Positions 34,545 to 46,376 of a DNA stretch of 64,000 nucleotides are shown here, in pieces. The DNA is from Omphiscola glabra (Eukaryota > Mollusca > Gastropoda > Lymnaeidae), in assembly GCA_964017045.1 (NCBI GenBank), contig OZ024811.1:12553818-12617817 (forward strand), written 5' to 3'. Within the stretch, counting starts at the first letter, position 1. Every line of letters starts with the position of its first letter. A program made the translations under genes and the position numbers. Under the pieces are notes generated by a model, which ran no database searches, was not told where the DNA came from, and saw only the letters and a program-made list of their open reading frames with translations.

Positions 34545-34815
34545 GGACGAAATCCACAAGGCCTGGGACTATTCTTATAGGATTATTAGCTGGTTCCCAA
34601 CAGCAAATCGCCTCTCTTCACGCCGCTGGATGACCCCAAAGGGAACATCATGTGGATGATATGGCTTGGCACCAGTGGCGTCGCAGGAGTTGCCGGAATG
34701 TTTCATTGTATCATTGTTATCCGCCTACGGGACTCCATCTCCTGGTTTGAATTCAGAGTTGCCTTCTCTTAGATGAGTTGACGGAATGTTTCATTGTATC
34801 ATTGTTATCCGCCAA
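34545..34815 (+). mobile_element. SINE fragment with duplicated 36-bp segment
   Basis: GACTCCATCTCCTGGTTTGA followed by ATTCAGAGTTGCC (34731-34765) matches the core of the SINE at 44420-44745. The segment GGAATGTTTCATTGTATCAT plus TGTTATCCGCC occurs on both sides of it (34697 and 34780), like a long direct repeat around the fragment. The 5' tRNA-like head is missing. Confidence 0.6.
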
Positions 34816-36722
34816 ATAACTATAGATTTTGTTTAAAATGTATTATTATTATTATTTTTTTGTTTTTTGTTTTTTGTTTTGGGGTGTACAAAAATTATAA
34901 TAGGAAACAAATTTATTTGAAAGATTGTAGCGGGGATAGGTGTAGTTGAAGTAGGAGTAGTGGAGATGGATGTAGTTCAATGTGTGTAGTAGAGTTGTGA
35001 GTAGTGGAGGGAAGTGTAGTGTTGATGGATGTGGTAAAATGGGTGTAGTGGAAATTCGGCGACATTGAGGGGGACTTTCTCGATAAAAGGGAGGACATAC
35101 CGGGAGCCCCATAAGAGCCTTGATGCCATTCATCTCCAGCTGGATTTGCCGTGAAACAATCCAGGGACACACACTTATACTGGAAGTCATCTTTTCTTTA
35201 AACTATCAATATTTTAAGGAGATAAAACTATTTATCAGCGGTGTTTATTTTTCAATTCTTATCGTCACGCATACCATACAGTGGTGTAGGAAAGAGTGGG
35301 GTGGTGGTGGGTGCAGTCCACACCGGGCGGTACCATTTTTTAAATCTTGATAAGGTGGTGCGGTATTTTCGGCCAACTGCTCAGTTGTTTTTGTGTGTGT
35401 GGCGTGGTTAAGGGCTTTTCAAAAATCGTGGCCGTCACCGTTCTGCACCCACCATTGCTACGCCCGTGCTCCTACCGACAGGGCTCTACGAATATAGCAG
35501 TTGTATTTCTATGACCCAGCGAAGATTACAATGGTGGCTGTCATTAACAATGTCACTGAAGTTGAACGGTAAGAAGTCGTTACATTGGCGCACTGTTCGC
35601 TTACGAAGCATTCTCGTCTTTATTCAAGCATACTGACATTCGTGGTGCCAAAGTATGTACTGGAGAAACCAAAAACATTTGCCAACGTAGCGGACATATT
35701 AAAGGTCAAGAACTAGGAATACACATGTCGCGACAAAGCGTGCGCACACACACACACACACACACACTAACACACACACATATATATACACACATGAGAT
35801 GGAGTAGAATTTTTATACATATAAATTTGTGGATTTGTAGACCTTATTTTTTTTGAAGTATACATCTGTGCACGTCTGCTTTAGGAAATTTGTGTAATAC
35901 TAATGTTCATGTTAATACTAACGTTAATGTTAATACCAATGTTCATGTTCAACCCCCAAAATTAAATACCAATAGAAATGTCCAAAGTGCAGGGAAAGGG
36001 GGTTGGCTTCCATCTTTAAAGTGGGGAGGGAGGGAAAGAATACGCCCTCTGATAAAAAGTGTGAACATTTTTTCACACGGAATTTCTTTCCAACCTTCGT
36101 TACGCCTAAATTCGTTCAAAAACACATTTTTATGTCAATGCGGTTGTCTGCTTCTACGAAGGTATCTGAGAAATTAATATGATGTAGAGCTGTAGCTCAT
36201 TGGGGTTTGCGTGGAAGGTCTCTGGAGCTGTCGAATTCTGATTAAAACTTGGATGAAATAGATTGTCCTATGTCGTTCGCAGAAATAGAATTCTTTTCGA
36301 AACGTGTTTCAATTGTTTTTGTTTTTGCTTGATGTAGGTCAAGTCGTTTTCTCAAGTTTCTTTATCCGTGTCCTTAGCGCGTCACCAAATTTTGAGAAGT
36401 CCAAGTTATCACGGAGTGGTTATCATGTTCAAATTTTATACCATCTTAATCTCTGCAAAAATCTTTGAAATTCTCGTTTAAATAATGAACACAATAATAA
36501 TTTCTTTTGAATTAGAAAATTGAAAGATTTTTATTTTTAATCGAAAATAATATAAATGTAACGGCAATTAAAAAAATATTTTTAAGATAATCTAGAATTA
36601 AAACAAAAAAATAAGCAATTTAAAATTTACTTCTATGGATATTAGAAACAATGAACAAGTTGTAAAGGAAACAGATGCAATATAATAATATTAATTATAA
36701 AAAGAACAAAAAACAAAAGCAG
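34816..36722. other. intergenic with a weak MITE candidate and short repeats
   Basis: 34930-35050 is a loose GTAGTGGAG-type purine repeat. 35279-35468 has CAGTGGTGTAGG on the left and GCTACGCCCGTG on the right, a likely decayed MITE without TSD. (CA)n lies at 35744-35768. Three units related to GTTAATACTAATGTTCAT occur at 35899-35952. No gene recognised. Confidence 0.45.
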
Positions 36723-37045
36723 CTTCACCCTAATGAATAATGTCGGAACAGCTGCCGGCATTCAGGTGCTGCTTCAGAGAATCTGTAGGCTTTTTAATAT
36801 TGGGAAAAACGAAGTACCTCTCCCCTATAGACAGCGACGAGGCCATGACATGCAGTTCCGGCTCATAGCAGCGAGAAGCCAGTATAGGAACTGCTCATTC
36901 CTGCCAAAGACAATCAGGGACGGGAACAAGCTTTCAAAAGTAACAGTTGAGGCGACAACACTTGACTCATTTGCGTCTATTGCCTCAGGCCTTCCAACTC
37001 CCAGTGCATGATAAGCTCACTCAGTTACTCTTGTAACGCAGTCCA
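36723..37045 (+). pseudogene. C-terminus and 3' tail of a jockey-like LINE
   Basis: Reads RRGHDMQFRLIAARSQYRNC, SFLPKTIRDGNKLSKVTVEA and TTLDSFASIASGLPTPSA, then a stop. This is the standard end of jockey/CR1-group reverse transcriptases. The tail CAGTGCATGATAAGCTCA ... CAGTTACTCTTGT matches the one 3' of the copy at 60857-61198. It is 5'-truncated, and the 43-bp satellite begins directly after it. Confidence 0.8.
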
Positions 37046-38870
37046 TCCCATTTATTCCACATAGTTACCTAAATGCAATCACATTCCATCCCTTTTATTT
37101 CACATAGTTACATCAATACAATCGCAGTCCATCCCTTTTATTCCACATAGTTACCTAAATGCAATCACAGTCCATCCCTTTTATTTTACATAATTACCTC
37201 AATGCAATCGCAGGCCATCCCTTTTATTTCACATAGTTACCTCAATGCAATCGCAGGCCATCCCTTTTATTCCACATATTCACCTAAATGCAATCACAGT
37301 CCATCCCTTTTATTTCACATAGTTACCTCAATGCAATCGCAGCCCATCCCATTTATTCCACATATTTACCTAAATGCAATCACAGTCCATCCCTTTTATT
37401 TCACATAATTACCTCAATGCAATCGCAGGCCATCCCTTTTATTCCACATAGTTACCTCAATGTAATCGCAGCCCATCCCTTTTATTCCACATATTTACCT
37501 AAATGTAATCGCAGGCCATCCCTTTTATTCCACATAGTTACCTCAATGTAATCGCAGCCCATCCCTTTTATTCCACATATTTACCTAAATGCAATCACAG
37601 TCCATCCCTTTTATTTCACATAGTTACCTCAATGCAATCGCAGGCCATCCCTTTTATTTCACATAGTTACCTCAATGCAATCGCAGGCCATCCCTTTTAT
37701 TTCACATAGTTACTTCAATGCAATCGCAGGCCATCCCTTTTATTTCACATAGTTACCTCAATGCAATCGCAGGCCATCCCTTTTATTTCACATAGTTACC
37801 TCAATGCAATCGCAGGCCATCCCTTTTATTTCACATAGTTACCTCAATGCAATCGCAGGCCATCCCTTTTATTTCACATAGTTGCCTCAATGCAATCGCA
37901 GGCCATCCCTTTTATTTCACATAGTTACCTCAATGCAATCGCAGGCCATCCCTTTTATTTCACATAGTTACCTCAATGCAATCGCAGGCCATCCCTTTTA
38001 TTTCACATAGTTACCTCAATACAATCGCAGGCCATCCCTTTTATTTCACATAGTTACCTCAATGCAATCGCAGGCCATCCCTTTTATTTCACATAGTTAC
38101 CTCAATGCAATCGCAGGCCATCCCTTTTATTTTACATAGTTACCTCAATGCAATCGCAGGCCATCCCTTTTATTCCACATAGTTACCTCAATACAATCGC
38201 AGGCCATCCCTTTTATTTCACATAGTTACCTCAATACAATTGCAGGCCATCCCTTTTATTTCACATAGTTACCTCAATACAATTGCAGTCTATACCTTTT
38301 ATTCCACATAGTTACCTCAATACAATCGCAGGCCATCCCTTTTATTTCACATAGTTACCTCAATACAATTGCAGTCTATACCTTTTATTTCACATAGTTA
38401 CCTCAATACAATTGCAGTCTATACCTTTTATTTCACATAGTTACCTCAATACAATTGCAGTCTATACCTTTTATTTCACATAGTTACCTCAATACAATTG
38501 CAGTCTATACCTTTTATTTCACATAGTTACCTCAATACAATTGCAGTCTATACCTTTTATTTCACATAGTTACCTCAATACAATTGCAGTCTATACCTTT
38601 TATTTCACATAGCTACCTCAATACAATTGCAGTCTATACCTTTTATTTCACATAGTTACCTCAATACAATTGCAGTCTATACCTTTTATTTCACATAGTT
38701 ACCTCAATACAATTGCAGTCTATACCTTTTATTCCACATAGTTACCTCAATACAATTGCAGTCTATACCTTTTATTTCACATAGTTACCTCAATACAATT
38801 GCAGTCTATACCTTTTATTTCACATAGTTACCTCAATACAATTGCAGTCTATACCTTTTATTCCACATAG
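37041..38870. repeat. 43-bp minisatellite, about 42 units in two subfamilies
   Basis: Unit: TACCTCAATGCAATCGCAGG, CCATCCCTTTTATTTCACAT, AGT. The left part mixes CAGTCCATCCC, CAGCCCATCCC and CAGGCCATCCC copies. About 37600-38270 is homogenised for CGCAGGCCATCCC, and 38280-38860 for TTGCAGTCTATACC. The switch occurs over a few alternating units near 38210-38390. Largest minisatellite of the window. Confidence 0.95.
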
Positions 38871-39479
38871 TTCAAACCCCACACAATCGCAGTCAAACTC
38901 TTCTACACCACAAAGACCAGACACTGAACTATTGCGTGCACACAGACTCTAAGGCAGACAGAAGATTGAAACTGCTTTGAGCGACAGTGCTTCTTTCTAC
39001 TGTGGACCAGCTTCCGCTCTCTCTCTCTCTGACATGTACGCATGCGTGGAACACCCGAAAACCACGACACTGGAACTATGATGTACACAGTTAATGGAAG
39101 CATTTTTTTCAAGTTGTTTTTGTTACTAATAAGATGAATGAAAGTTGACAATTTACGATGTGAATTATTTATCTCAGTTCTAAATATTATGTACACGCAT
39201 TAAAGAAAGACAGAAATAATTTTTTTATTACAATATATGTTACTTATACATGAATAAATATATATGTTAATTATTAATTTTAAAATGAACTATCAATTTA
39301 TTATTTAATTCATTACTAAATAATGATGAGTAGTTCATAAATATGTCTTGATGCTTAAATTATACAAAAATATAGTGCTCATTAGATTCATAAAATGGAT
39401 ATAAATTGTTGATTTTGGTACACGCTTTTTAACCATAGTGTATAGAGGACCTGGCTGTTAAAAGGCATCTAGAATTAAA
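38871..39479. other. intergenic, no gene recognised
   Basis: Short CT run (39016-39030) and AT-rich sequence. Confidence 0.5.
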
Positions 39480-40081
39480 GATAAACTAGTTGTACGCAAC
39501 ACCTGGCTCTATAGATGACCTAGCTCTACAGATGACCTGGCTCTATAGATGAACTGGCTCAATAGATGACCTGGCTCTACAAAGACCTGGCTCAATAGAT
39601 GACCTGGCTCTACAGATGACCTAGCTCTACAGATGACCTGGCTCTACAGATGACCTGGCTCAATAGATGACCTGGCTCTACAGATGACCTAGCTCTACAG
39701 ATGACCTAGCTCTACAAATGACCTGGCTCTACAGATGACCTGGCTCAATAGATGACCTAGCTCTACAGATGACCTGGCTCTACAGATGACCTGGCTCTAC
39801 ATATGACCTAGCTCTACAGATGACCTGGCTCTACAGATGACCTGGCTCTACAGATGACCTGGCTCTACATATGACCTAGCTCTACAGATGACCTGGCTCT
39901 ATAGATGACCTGGCTCTACAGATGACCTGGCTCTATAGATAACCTGGCTCTATAGCAACCTGGCTAAATAGGTTGCTTTGCTGTACAGTTCACTTGTTTC
40001 TATAGATTGCCTGCCTGTATAAATTACCTGGCTATTTAGATGACCTGGTTCAAAAAGATTGCCTGATTGCAGAGTTAACCT

Positions 40082-40135
<54 letters not shown>

Positions 40136-40825
40136 CCTGATTGTAAAGATGATTTAGATGTATGTATAAAATGACTGACTGTACAGATTTTCAGGTGTTA
40201 AATATTGCCTGATTGTACAGAAGACTTGGATGTATAGATTACCTGGCTGTATAAATGACCTGATTTAAAATATTGCCTGATTGTACACGTGGCTTGGATT
40301 TATAGATTACCTGGCTCTGTAGATTGCCTGGCTTTATAGAGGCTCGGCTTTGAAGGACTTGCTGACCGTACAGATGGCCTTGAGTAACAGATTTCCAAAC
40401 TGTATAAATGACCTCGATGTAAAGATGAGCGCGATGAATAGATGACCTCGATGAATAGATGACCTCGATGAATAGATGACCTCGATAAATAGATGACCTC
40501 GATGAATAGATGACCTCGATGAATAGATGACCTCGATGAATAGATGACCTCGATGTATAGATGCCCTTGATGTATATTTATCCTTTATGTAATTATGTCC
40601 TGTGTGTATAGAGGTCCTGGATGTAGAGATGTCCCGGAAGTTTGTATCCTGGATGTAGAGATGTCCCGGAGGTTGATATCCTGGATGTAGAGATGTCCCG
40701 GAGGTTTGTATCCTGGATGTAGAGATGTCCTAGATGTATAGATACCTGGATATGAATATGTCCATGATGTATATATTTATCCTGGTTGTATAGTTTGTCA
40801 GCCTGTACCGATGTCCCGGCTGTGA
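39480..40825. repeat. 17-bp minisatellite complex 3' of gene 4
   Basis: 39480-39965: about 27 copies of GATGACCTGGCTCTACA and close variants. 39966-40430: degenerate GATTGCCTGATTGTA-type relatives, interrupted by (TA)n at 40087-40133. 40430-40560: about eight copies of GATGACCTCGATGAATA. 40600-40740: four copies of a ~32-bp GGATGTAGAGATGTCC unit. All look like drifting descendants of one 17-bp monomer. The complex ends about 10-30 bp from the stop codon of gene 4. Confidence 0.9.
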
Positions 40826-40832
40826 TATGAAA

Positions 40833-41816
40833 TTAAAGCACCAACATGTTAAAAAACCTATACATGTAGGATAAGTCACTGCATGGTAATTTTGAAATAG
40901 AATATCCATCTGGATACTCGTCGGTCGAGCTCACATTACGTTCTACATCTCCATGATAAGCTTCACATACATCATATTGATAAATTCTCCTCACAATGCT
41001 CAGACTGTCATTGGGTACGGACACCAGCATACCCTCAAAAATAGACTCGCCCAAGGGGAACACCAGTCTCTTTGGGTAGACGAAAGTTTTTCTGATGTAG
41101 TGTGTAGCAGCCCACACGTAGGATTCGTCCATCCGATAGAAGAAGATATCCAGAAACGGGAACGTAGAGTTACTTAGTCCAAGCTTCCAGTGTCCAGGGT
41201 GCTCTTTCGTTAACGTAAACCCTTCGATACAGGACAGCGTCTGCTTGACCAAATCCCAGGATTCCAGACTGACAGCAATGTCGAGGTCGTCGCCCCAAGG
41301 CACAAATCCCCTGTGTCTCTTTAAACCTAACAGAGCTCCGGCCACCAAGAAGTGCTTCACACCAACAGAGTCCAGTGCTGCAGACGCCAATTTGTACAAA
41401 TATAAAATATCAAATTTCCGGTTGAGGCTCAACGTAGGCAAGAAGCGTCCGTGACCTTTCTTTAAAACCCGTTTTTTAATCTCCGGGATTTGCAGACGGT
41501 TGTAAATTAGAACGTTCGAGGTTTCGATGTCGCTTTTGTTGAGCTTTGGGCTTTCAAAAACTGGACACGAAACAACGGATAAAATTCCGTCTGGAATTAC
41601 TTGACGGCCGTAATGAATCCCGATGAGATCGGAGGTCTCGACGTTACGCCAAGCGTACTCAATGGCTGGATAGAGAACTACATTGCGGACTGGAAGGACG
41701 AATATCGTCGCGTAGGTCAGCGTCACCGCCAAAGCCATCGGTCCTAAGTATCTGGTTTTCCCAACCCGGATTCGCCTTAGGATGTTTGTCATAATGGTTT
41801 TCGAGTGTTCCGTCAT
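40833..41816 (-). CDS. LicD/fukutin-like membrane protein with altered signature motif, gene 4 of the cluster
   Basis: 327 residues from the ATG at 41816. The frame is open 65 codons further but begins at a GTG with no in-frame ATG. A second ATG (41792) aligns with the conserved MTNILRRIRVGKTR tail and could be used. Membrane anchor about residues 26-43. The signature is changed at three places that are invariant in the four paralogues: GALLGL for GSLLGL (160-165), RHRG for RHGG (167-170) and PWGDDLDI for PWDDDLDI (173-180). The last D-L-D pair remains. The usual sequon after the stem is lost (LSLNRK for LNLSQK), though NKS and NDS sites are kept. The remaining sequence, including FPLGESIFEGM and SYMY, is well preserved with no frame break. 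Altered or reduced catalysis is an inference. Confidence 0.88.
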   Translation of the reverse strand: MTEHSKTIMTNILRRIRVGKTRYLGPMALAVTLTYATIFVLPVRNVVLYPAIEYAWRNVETSDLIGIHYGRQVIPDGILSVVSCPVFESPKLNKSDIETSNVLIYNRLQIPEIKKRVLKKGHGRFLPTLSLNRKFDILYLYKLASAALDSVGVKHFLVAGALLGLKRHRGFVPWGDDLDIAVSLESWDLVKQTLSCIEGFTLTKEHPGHWKLGLSNSTFPFLDIFFYRMDESYVWAATHYIRKTFVYPKRLVFPLGESIFEGMLVSVPNDSLSIVRRIYQYDVCEAYHGDVERNVSSTDEYPDGYSISKLPCSDLSYMYRFFNMLVL

Positions 41817-41819
41817 TTT

Positions 41820-43080
41820 TCCAACTTGACACGATGTTCCCAGTTTGGGTTTGACTGAATGTGTGTCCGCGTATAATGCGGAATACTTCTCTGAAGCAGC
41901 TTGCTGTACAATGTTGTTTACATTTTGAATACGTAGACTTCTTGTATTGTCTTGGTTTATGTATTTAAGCAGTGTCAGCTTGATACGGTCAGAAAGGGGA
42001 GCGATAAACACTTCTAGGATGGAGACAGGTCAGTGTCCTGGTCGGTGGTCTGTAGAAGGTAAGTATATTGAGATTATCCAATAAGATTTAAGTCCTCTCA
42101 TATATCTCTGGAATCAAGCATTAAAAAAAAAATTTTTCTTTTAAACGAACACGTCAAGTACACACATAACGTACGTCTCAGAGTGCGCAAATAAAAATCA
42201 TGAAATAAGCTGATTCTTATTTTAAAAAACCCAAAACAAGTGGGGAAAATAAACCTAGAAAAATGATCGAAGCATGACCAATACACAGACATACACTTGC
42301 AACATTTCCCTCCAATACGTAACACGATCCCGACCCATTGTGATCCCGTGGGATCCCGTCTCCAAAGGGATCCCCTATCACGATGGGATCCCGTTCCTGG
42401 TAAAATCATGACCACATTAGGATCCCATGAATAAAATCCTCGAGAAACTTTATACAACTTACAAAATGATGAGTCAGTTATACTGAAAATTTCCTGGCAC
42501 TTATAGAAATAAATAGAACTAGGGTCAAATTTCCATTATGCTTTTAGATCCCAATATACATCCTTGTGGAACAATGTAGAACTTTCTGGAAAATTCTAGA
42601 TAAATTTTAATTACGTACTCGAAAATTGTGAAAAATAATGACTCTTCTACGTAATTATGATTCGAATTCAAAATTTGTACAACTAATAAATGTATTTTTA
42701 TCAGCCATTTTTCATTTTAGCTAAAAGAGGGGCCCCCTGTGGGGCCAAATTCATAGTGGTACCGTTTTGGTTATTCCTGGGGTAGTGGGCACTATAACAA
42801 TCAGTCACATAAATAATGGTGTTAAAATTTATAAGTTGTCCTATTAAAATCAGTTTCAAAATGCCATAGATATAGCTTTTTAAATTATCGAATTCTCAGG
42901 AAAATTCTAGAATGGACTGGACGTTATTAAATTTAAATCCACCTACAGCTCAATACTGCCTACGACGCTTAGTGGTAGCATTACTTTCACATAGCAAGTC
43001 CTGGATCCACCAGTTCACATGAACTGATAGTGTTGTACCAACTAAGCCTTTTGTTATTTATTAAGCTTATAAAATGAAAA
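41820..43080. other. 5' flank of gene 4 and intergenic region
   Basis: On the minus strand a pyrimidine-rich TCTCCATCCTAG lies at about 42012-42025 and could be a splice acceptor for an upstream non-coding exon. 42328-42430 holds six GATCCC words, four of them GGATCCC and some in inverted arrangement. No gene recognised. Confidence 0.4.
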
Positions 43081-43442
43081 ATTAAATAAGGCCCCAGGCC
43101 ACCCAGAGGAATGTATACTATGAGTTTATTACCCTTTGGTATTTGAATATGGGTAATAAAATGTATGTGTATTATGTTTGGTCACGATCCATCTATTCAA
43201 GTAGCAGTTTTTGTTGGTAATTTTATTTATATAACTTATATCAGGGAAAAAATGAACTTAGGGCCCCAGGCTCCAAACAGAATGTAATAAAAAAAGTTCA
43301 ACATCCCTTAAGAGTTCTTTCCGGATAATGATGGATATGTGTGCCAAGTTTGGCCACGAACCATCGATCCATGTAGAAATGTATGTGGAACAAACAGACC
43401 CACAAATCAAATTTTCACATATATATATATATGTTATATATT
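43081..43442 (+). repeat. diverged ~175-bp tandem duplication, probable transposon 3' end
   Basis: Two copies share GGGCCCCAGGC-like starts (43090, 43260), AGAATGTA, TATGTGTNNNNNGTTTGGNCACGA and CCATC-ATCCATGTAG. The right copy continues GGAACAAACAGACCCACAAA and a TATATATA tail. Such an ACAAACAGAC plus TA-tract ending is common in invertebrate retroposon tails. Confidence 0.55.
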
Positions 43443-43862
43443 ATGTATGTATATATGAATGTACGTATGTATGTATGTATGTATGTATGTATGTATGTAT
43501 GTATGTATGTATGTATGTATGTATGTATGTATGTATGTATGTATGCATGTATGTATGTATGTATGTATGTATGTATGTATGTATGTATGTATGTATGTAT
43601 GTATGTATGTATGTGTGTATGTATGTGTGTATGTATGTATGTATGTATGTGTGTATGTATGTGTGTATGTATGTGTGTGTGTACGTGTGTGTATGTGTGT
43701 GTATGTGTGTGTATGTGTGTGTGTATGTATGTGTGTATGTATGTGTGTATGTATGTATGTATGTATGTATGTATGTATGTATGTATGTATGTATGTATGT
43801 ATGTATGTATGTATGTATGTATGTATGTATGTTTGTTTGTTTGTTTGTATGTATGTATGTAT
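43443..43862. repeat. (ATGT)n microsatellite
   Basis: About 420 bp of ATGT with interspersed GTGTGTAT variants in the centre and TTTG at the right end. Frames through it read Cys-Met-Tyr-Val only. It abuts the retroposon-like tail to its left. Confidence 0.97.
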
Positions 43863-44419
43863 CTATTTTTGTTTGTATGTATGTTTTGTATTTATATATC
43901 TATTTATGCACATTAGATAATCTTTAAAAATGATTCCCTACTTACTTGTTTTTAATTTTTTTTTCTGAAAGTACAAAAAAAAAATGAACCTTTAAAATGA
44001 TTTTTAAAACTAAAAATGACGGCAATATATAGTTACCTAGTTATCACGGAACAATAATAACACTTCGATGAACATATAAAAAACAGCAAGTCCTCACTCC
44101 ATTTAAGATCCAAAAAGAGTTGTTTTTTTAAAAAAAAAAAGGTGCTTGAGATTGTGCCATAGAGGATTTGTATAACCTTGAAGGCGACAAGTAATAGTAC
44201 GTCTTTCCTGACATATTTATGCGCCGTCCGTGTTCGTTCTTGCACGCGTGATTGACTCCATGTATGGGATTTCTTCTTTGCACTTTGTTTACGAAAAGCC
44301 TGCCGAAGCTGTACTTTTGGGACAAAGGAAACATAATTTAAGGATTTAGGAACTACTTTAGTGATTCAGACACAGGTGAATTAAAATTTAGTGACATCGT
44401 GTGTGTGTGTGTGTGTGTG

Positions 44420-44745
44420 TGTGGGGGGGGGGGTGATTGATTGGAGTACTTTTATAGCTCTCATTCCATGCTATGATAGCATGCTCACGGCGCTCCGATG
44501 TTCGATGTTCGAGAGGTCTCACTGCTGCCAGTTAGGCGCACGTGAACTCCATCTCCCCATCTCCGGGTTTGAATTCAGAGTTGCCCTCTCTTATATGGGT
44601 TGCCGTCCAAGGTTAGGGAGTCCCATCCACCCGGGGTGCTGGTGGTGTTTCTTGATTGACTGGGCTTTGGCGGGGATTGAACTCCTGTCCATTAACTTGA
44701 GATTTGCTCAGTTTAGACCACTCGGGTTGAGGGCGTGTAGCGTGG
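44420..44745 (-). mobile_element. tRNA-derived SINE
   Basis: On the minus strand the head reads CCCGAGTGGTCTAAACTGAG (A-box region), then GGAGTTCAATCCCC (B-box region), which resembles a Leu/Ser-type tRNA half. A tRNA-unrelated body follows, with ACCTTGGACGGCAACCC, AGAGAGGGCAACTCTGAATT and CAAACCCGGAGATGG. GT/G-rich low-complexity DNA bounds it on both sides. The body recurs at 34731-34765. Polymerase III transcription is inferred from the boxes. Confidence 0.75.
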
Positions 44746-45460
44746 TTGGCCGGGGGGGGGGGGGGGGCGTTTGACAGAATCAAGGACGACGATAGCAGGA
44801 ATACGATGCACGAATTGTTAGAGTGTTGGGCTTCGACAAACCTTTCAAGTAGATTATTGAGACGCTAACAATTTGTGTATATAAAACAATATGCACACTT
44901 TCGGCAAATGCCTCCATGTGTACAATAAAAAATAATTTTAAAAAATAATGTAAGTATACATTAAATTTACACAACTTTCATATATTTATATATAAGAATG
45001 TGAACAAGTCCCTGACAACAACAAAGCTCAGAAGGCATTAGAACGGAAATGAATTAGATGGATGTAAAATAAAAAAAAAAACACAACAGGAAAAAGAAAA
45101 GCCTTGCAGTTTTGTAAAACTTGTGGATTTGACCTAGACCGTATGGAGTCAACGTACTTAATCCTGTCATTAATGTGGGAAGACAAAACAAAGTGCGCCG
45201 AAAAAAATCCATGTGTTACATCATATGAAGATATACATTTTTGTACTCAGGTCAATATTAAATAACCAGTAATGACCTACCGAGCGCCGCCCCCCCTCTA
45301 GGTTGTTGCATTAAATCGAAATTTTTCTTGTTGATGTTTTTGTACTCTGTTCAAAATCTCCGTTGACAATTAATTTAATCATCTTCCCTGTACCAGATAT
45401 AGCTCCTGAAATTGTAAGTGAATCTGATCAAACGCTAATGAATATTTTAAACATCTCCTG

Positions 45461-46376
45461 CAGGGGTCTCAAGCTGAAATTATCCGGGGCCGCAGGAGGT
45501 AGAGACTGAGTAAGACTGGACCGCATCATGTATTCCACCAAAAAGAGATTACAAATCCAAAAAAAGTAAAACTTTTACAATCTGCCCAACCTTTATTAAT
45601 AACAAATAAAGCAGGAAGGGTTCTCAAGAACTAGGCTTCACTTACTTCCTCGTTCTCCTTGTTGCCAGAGACCTGGCAGCACTTCTTCTTACAAGCTGAG
45701 CAAAATTTTGGCTTGTGTGAGGAAGCAACTTAGACCCTCACCTTCCTGAACTTAGCCTCGAGTTCCGAAATGCACTGAAGATCATACAGCTACATTTGAA
45801 TTTTTTATTAAAAGGGTGGGGAGGGGGCATCTTACACAATGATGGAGAAAGGGTCGGCTAGGATTTGAAAAGTGTCTCTGTGTGTTTCGAAGTCTTCAAA
45901 CCTGTGATCGAATTCTTCAAGTAGCTTTGCAATGGCATCAGCATACTTACTACTGAAAGGTGTGCCAGAGTCCATGTGGACTTTTTCATGTTTGGAAATG
46001 GCTGATGTTTCCCTGTCACCAAAGCTACTTTTGCGCTAGCGTTGAAAAACAAGACGGTTGATAGCAATGACCATGTGGATTACATTGAATCAACATACAT
46101 TTTTCTACAGTTTTAGTTACATCAAATAAATCTACTTTTTTGTGTGTGTGGCTAAAACAATACCACATTACAGCAAATACTTATGCACATTTCCAAAAAT
46201 TAGACCATCAAGACATTAAAACTCGGAAACCGTCGCGGAGGGTCACATTAAAGATATGAAAAGGCGGAAAACTCGCGGGGCCGCATTAACACTAAACTTT
46301 GCTGTCACGCATCGGGCCGCAAAATATCGTCTTGCGGGCCTCAAATGGCCCGCGGGCCGCGAGTTTGAGACCCCTG
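45461..46376 (-). mobile_element. 916-bp hAT element with degenerate transposase
   Basis: Termini CAGGGGTCTCAAGCTG and (minus) CAGGGGTCTCAAACTC share 12 perfect terminal bases. Flanks ATCTCCTG (45453-45460) and ACCTCCTG (46377-46384) match at 7 of 8. GC-rich GGGCCGC motifs lie inside both ends. The unoccupied site is visible in the paralogous block near 54228-54240. Confidence 0.9.
45740..45965 (-). pseudogene. hAT transposase relic (GTF2IRD2/EPM2AIP1-like type)
   Basis: Across stops and shifts the minus strand reads SKYADAIAKLLEEFDHRF, EDFETHRDTFQILADPFS, then LYDLQCISELEAKFRKV. This is the order (F-R-RF-DF ... F-NPF ... LQ-EL-DL ... LK-KF) seen in the GTF2IRD2-like class of hAT transposases. 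In-frame stops show it is inactive. Confidence 0.75.

Noticed and set aside
37041..38870. CRISPR-like regular repeat array
   Set aside because: Units are contiguous, without unique spacers, and the context is eukaryotic.
41817..42011. N-terminal extension of gene 4 by 65 codons
   Set aside because: The extension starts at GTG, has no in-frame ATG and has no counterpart in the paralogues; more likely 5' UTR or intron sequence.
42328..42430. Cluster of GGATCCC words
   Set aside because: Six short words with irregular spacing; no consistent repeat unit or stable hairpin could be defined.
43328..43927. Long overlapping open frames of Cys-Met-Tyr-Val repeats
   Set aside because: Pure (ATGT)n microsatellite; frames stay open because the repeat lacks stop codons.
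44620..44745. Possible tRNA gene
   Set aside because: A- and B-box-like sequences are present but no cloverleaf can be completed, and a long SINE body follows.
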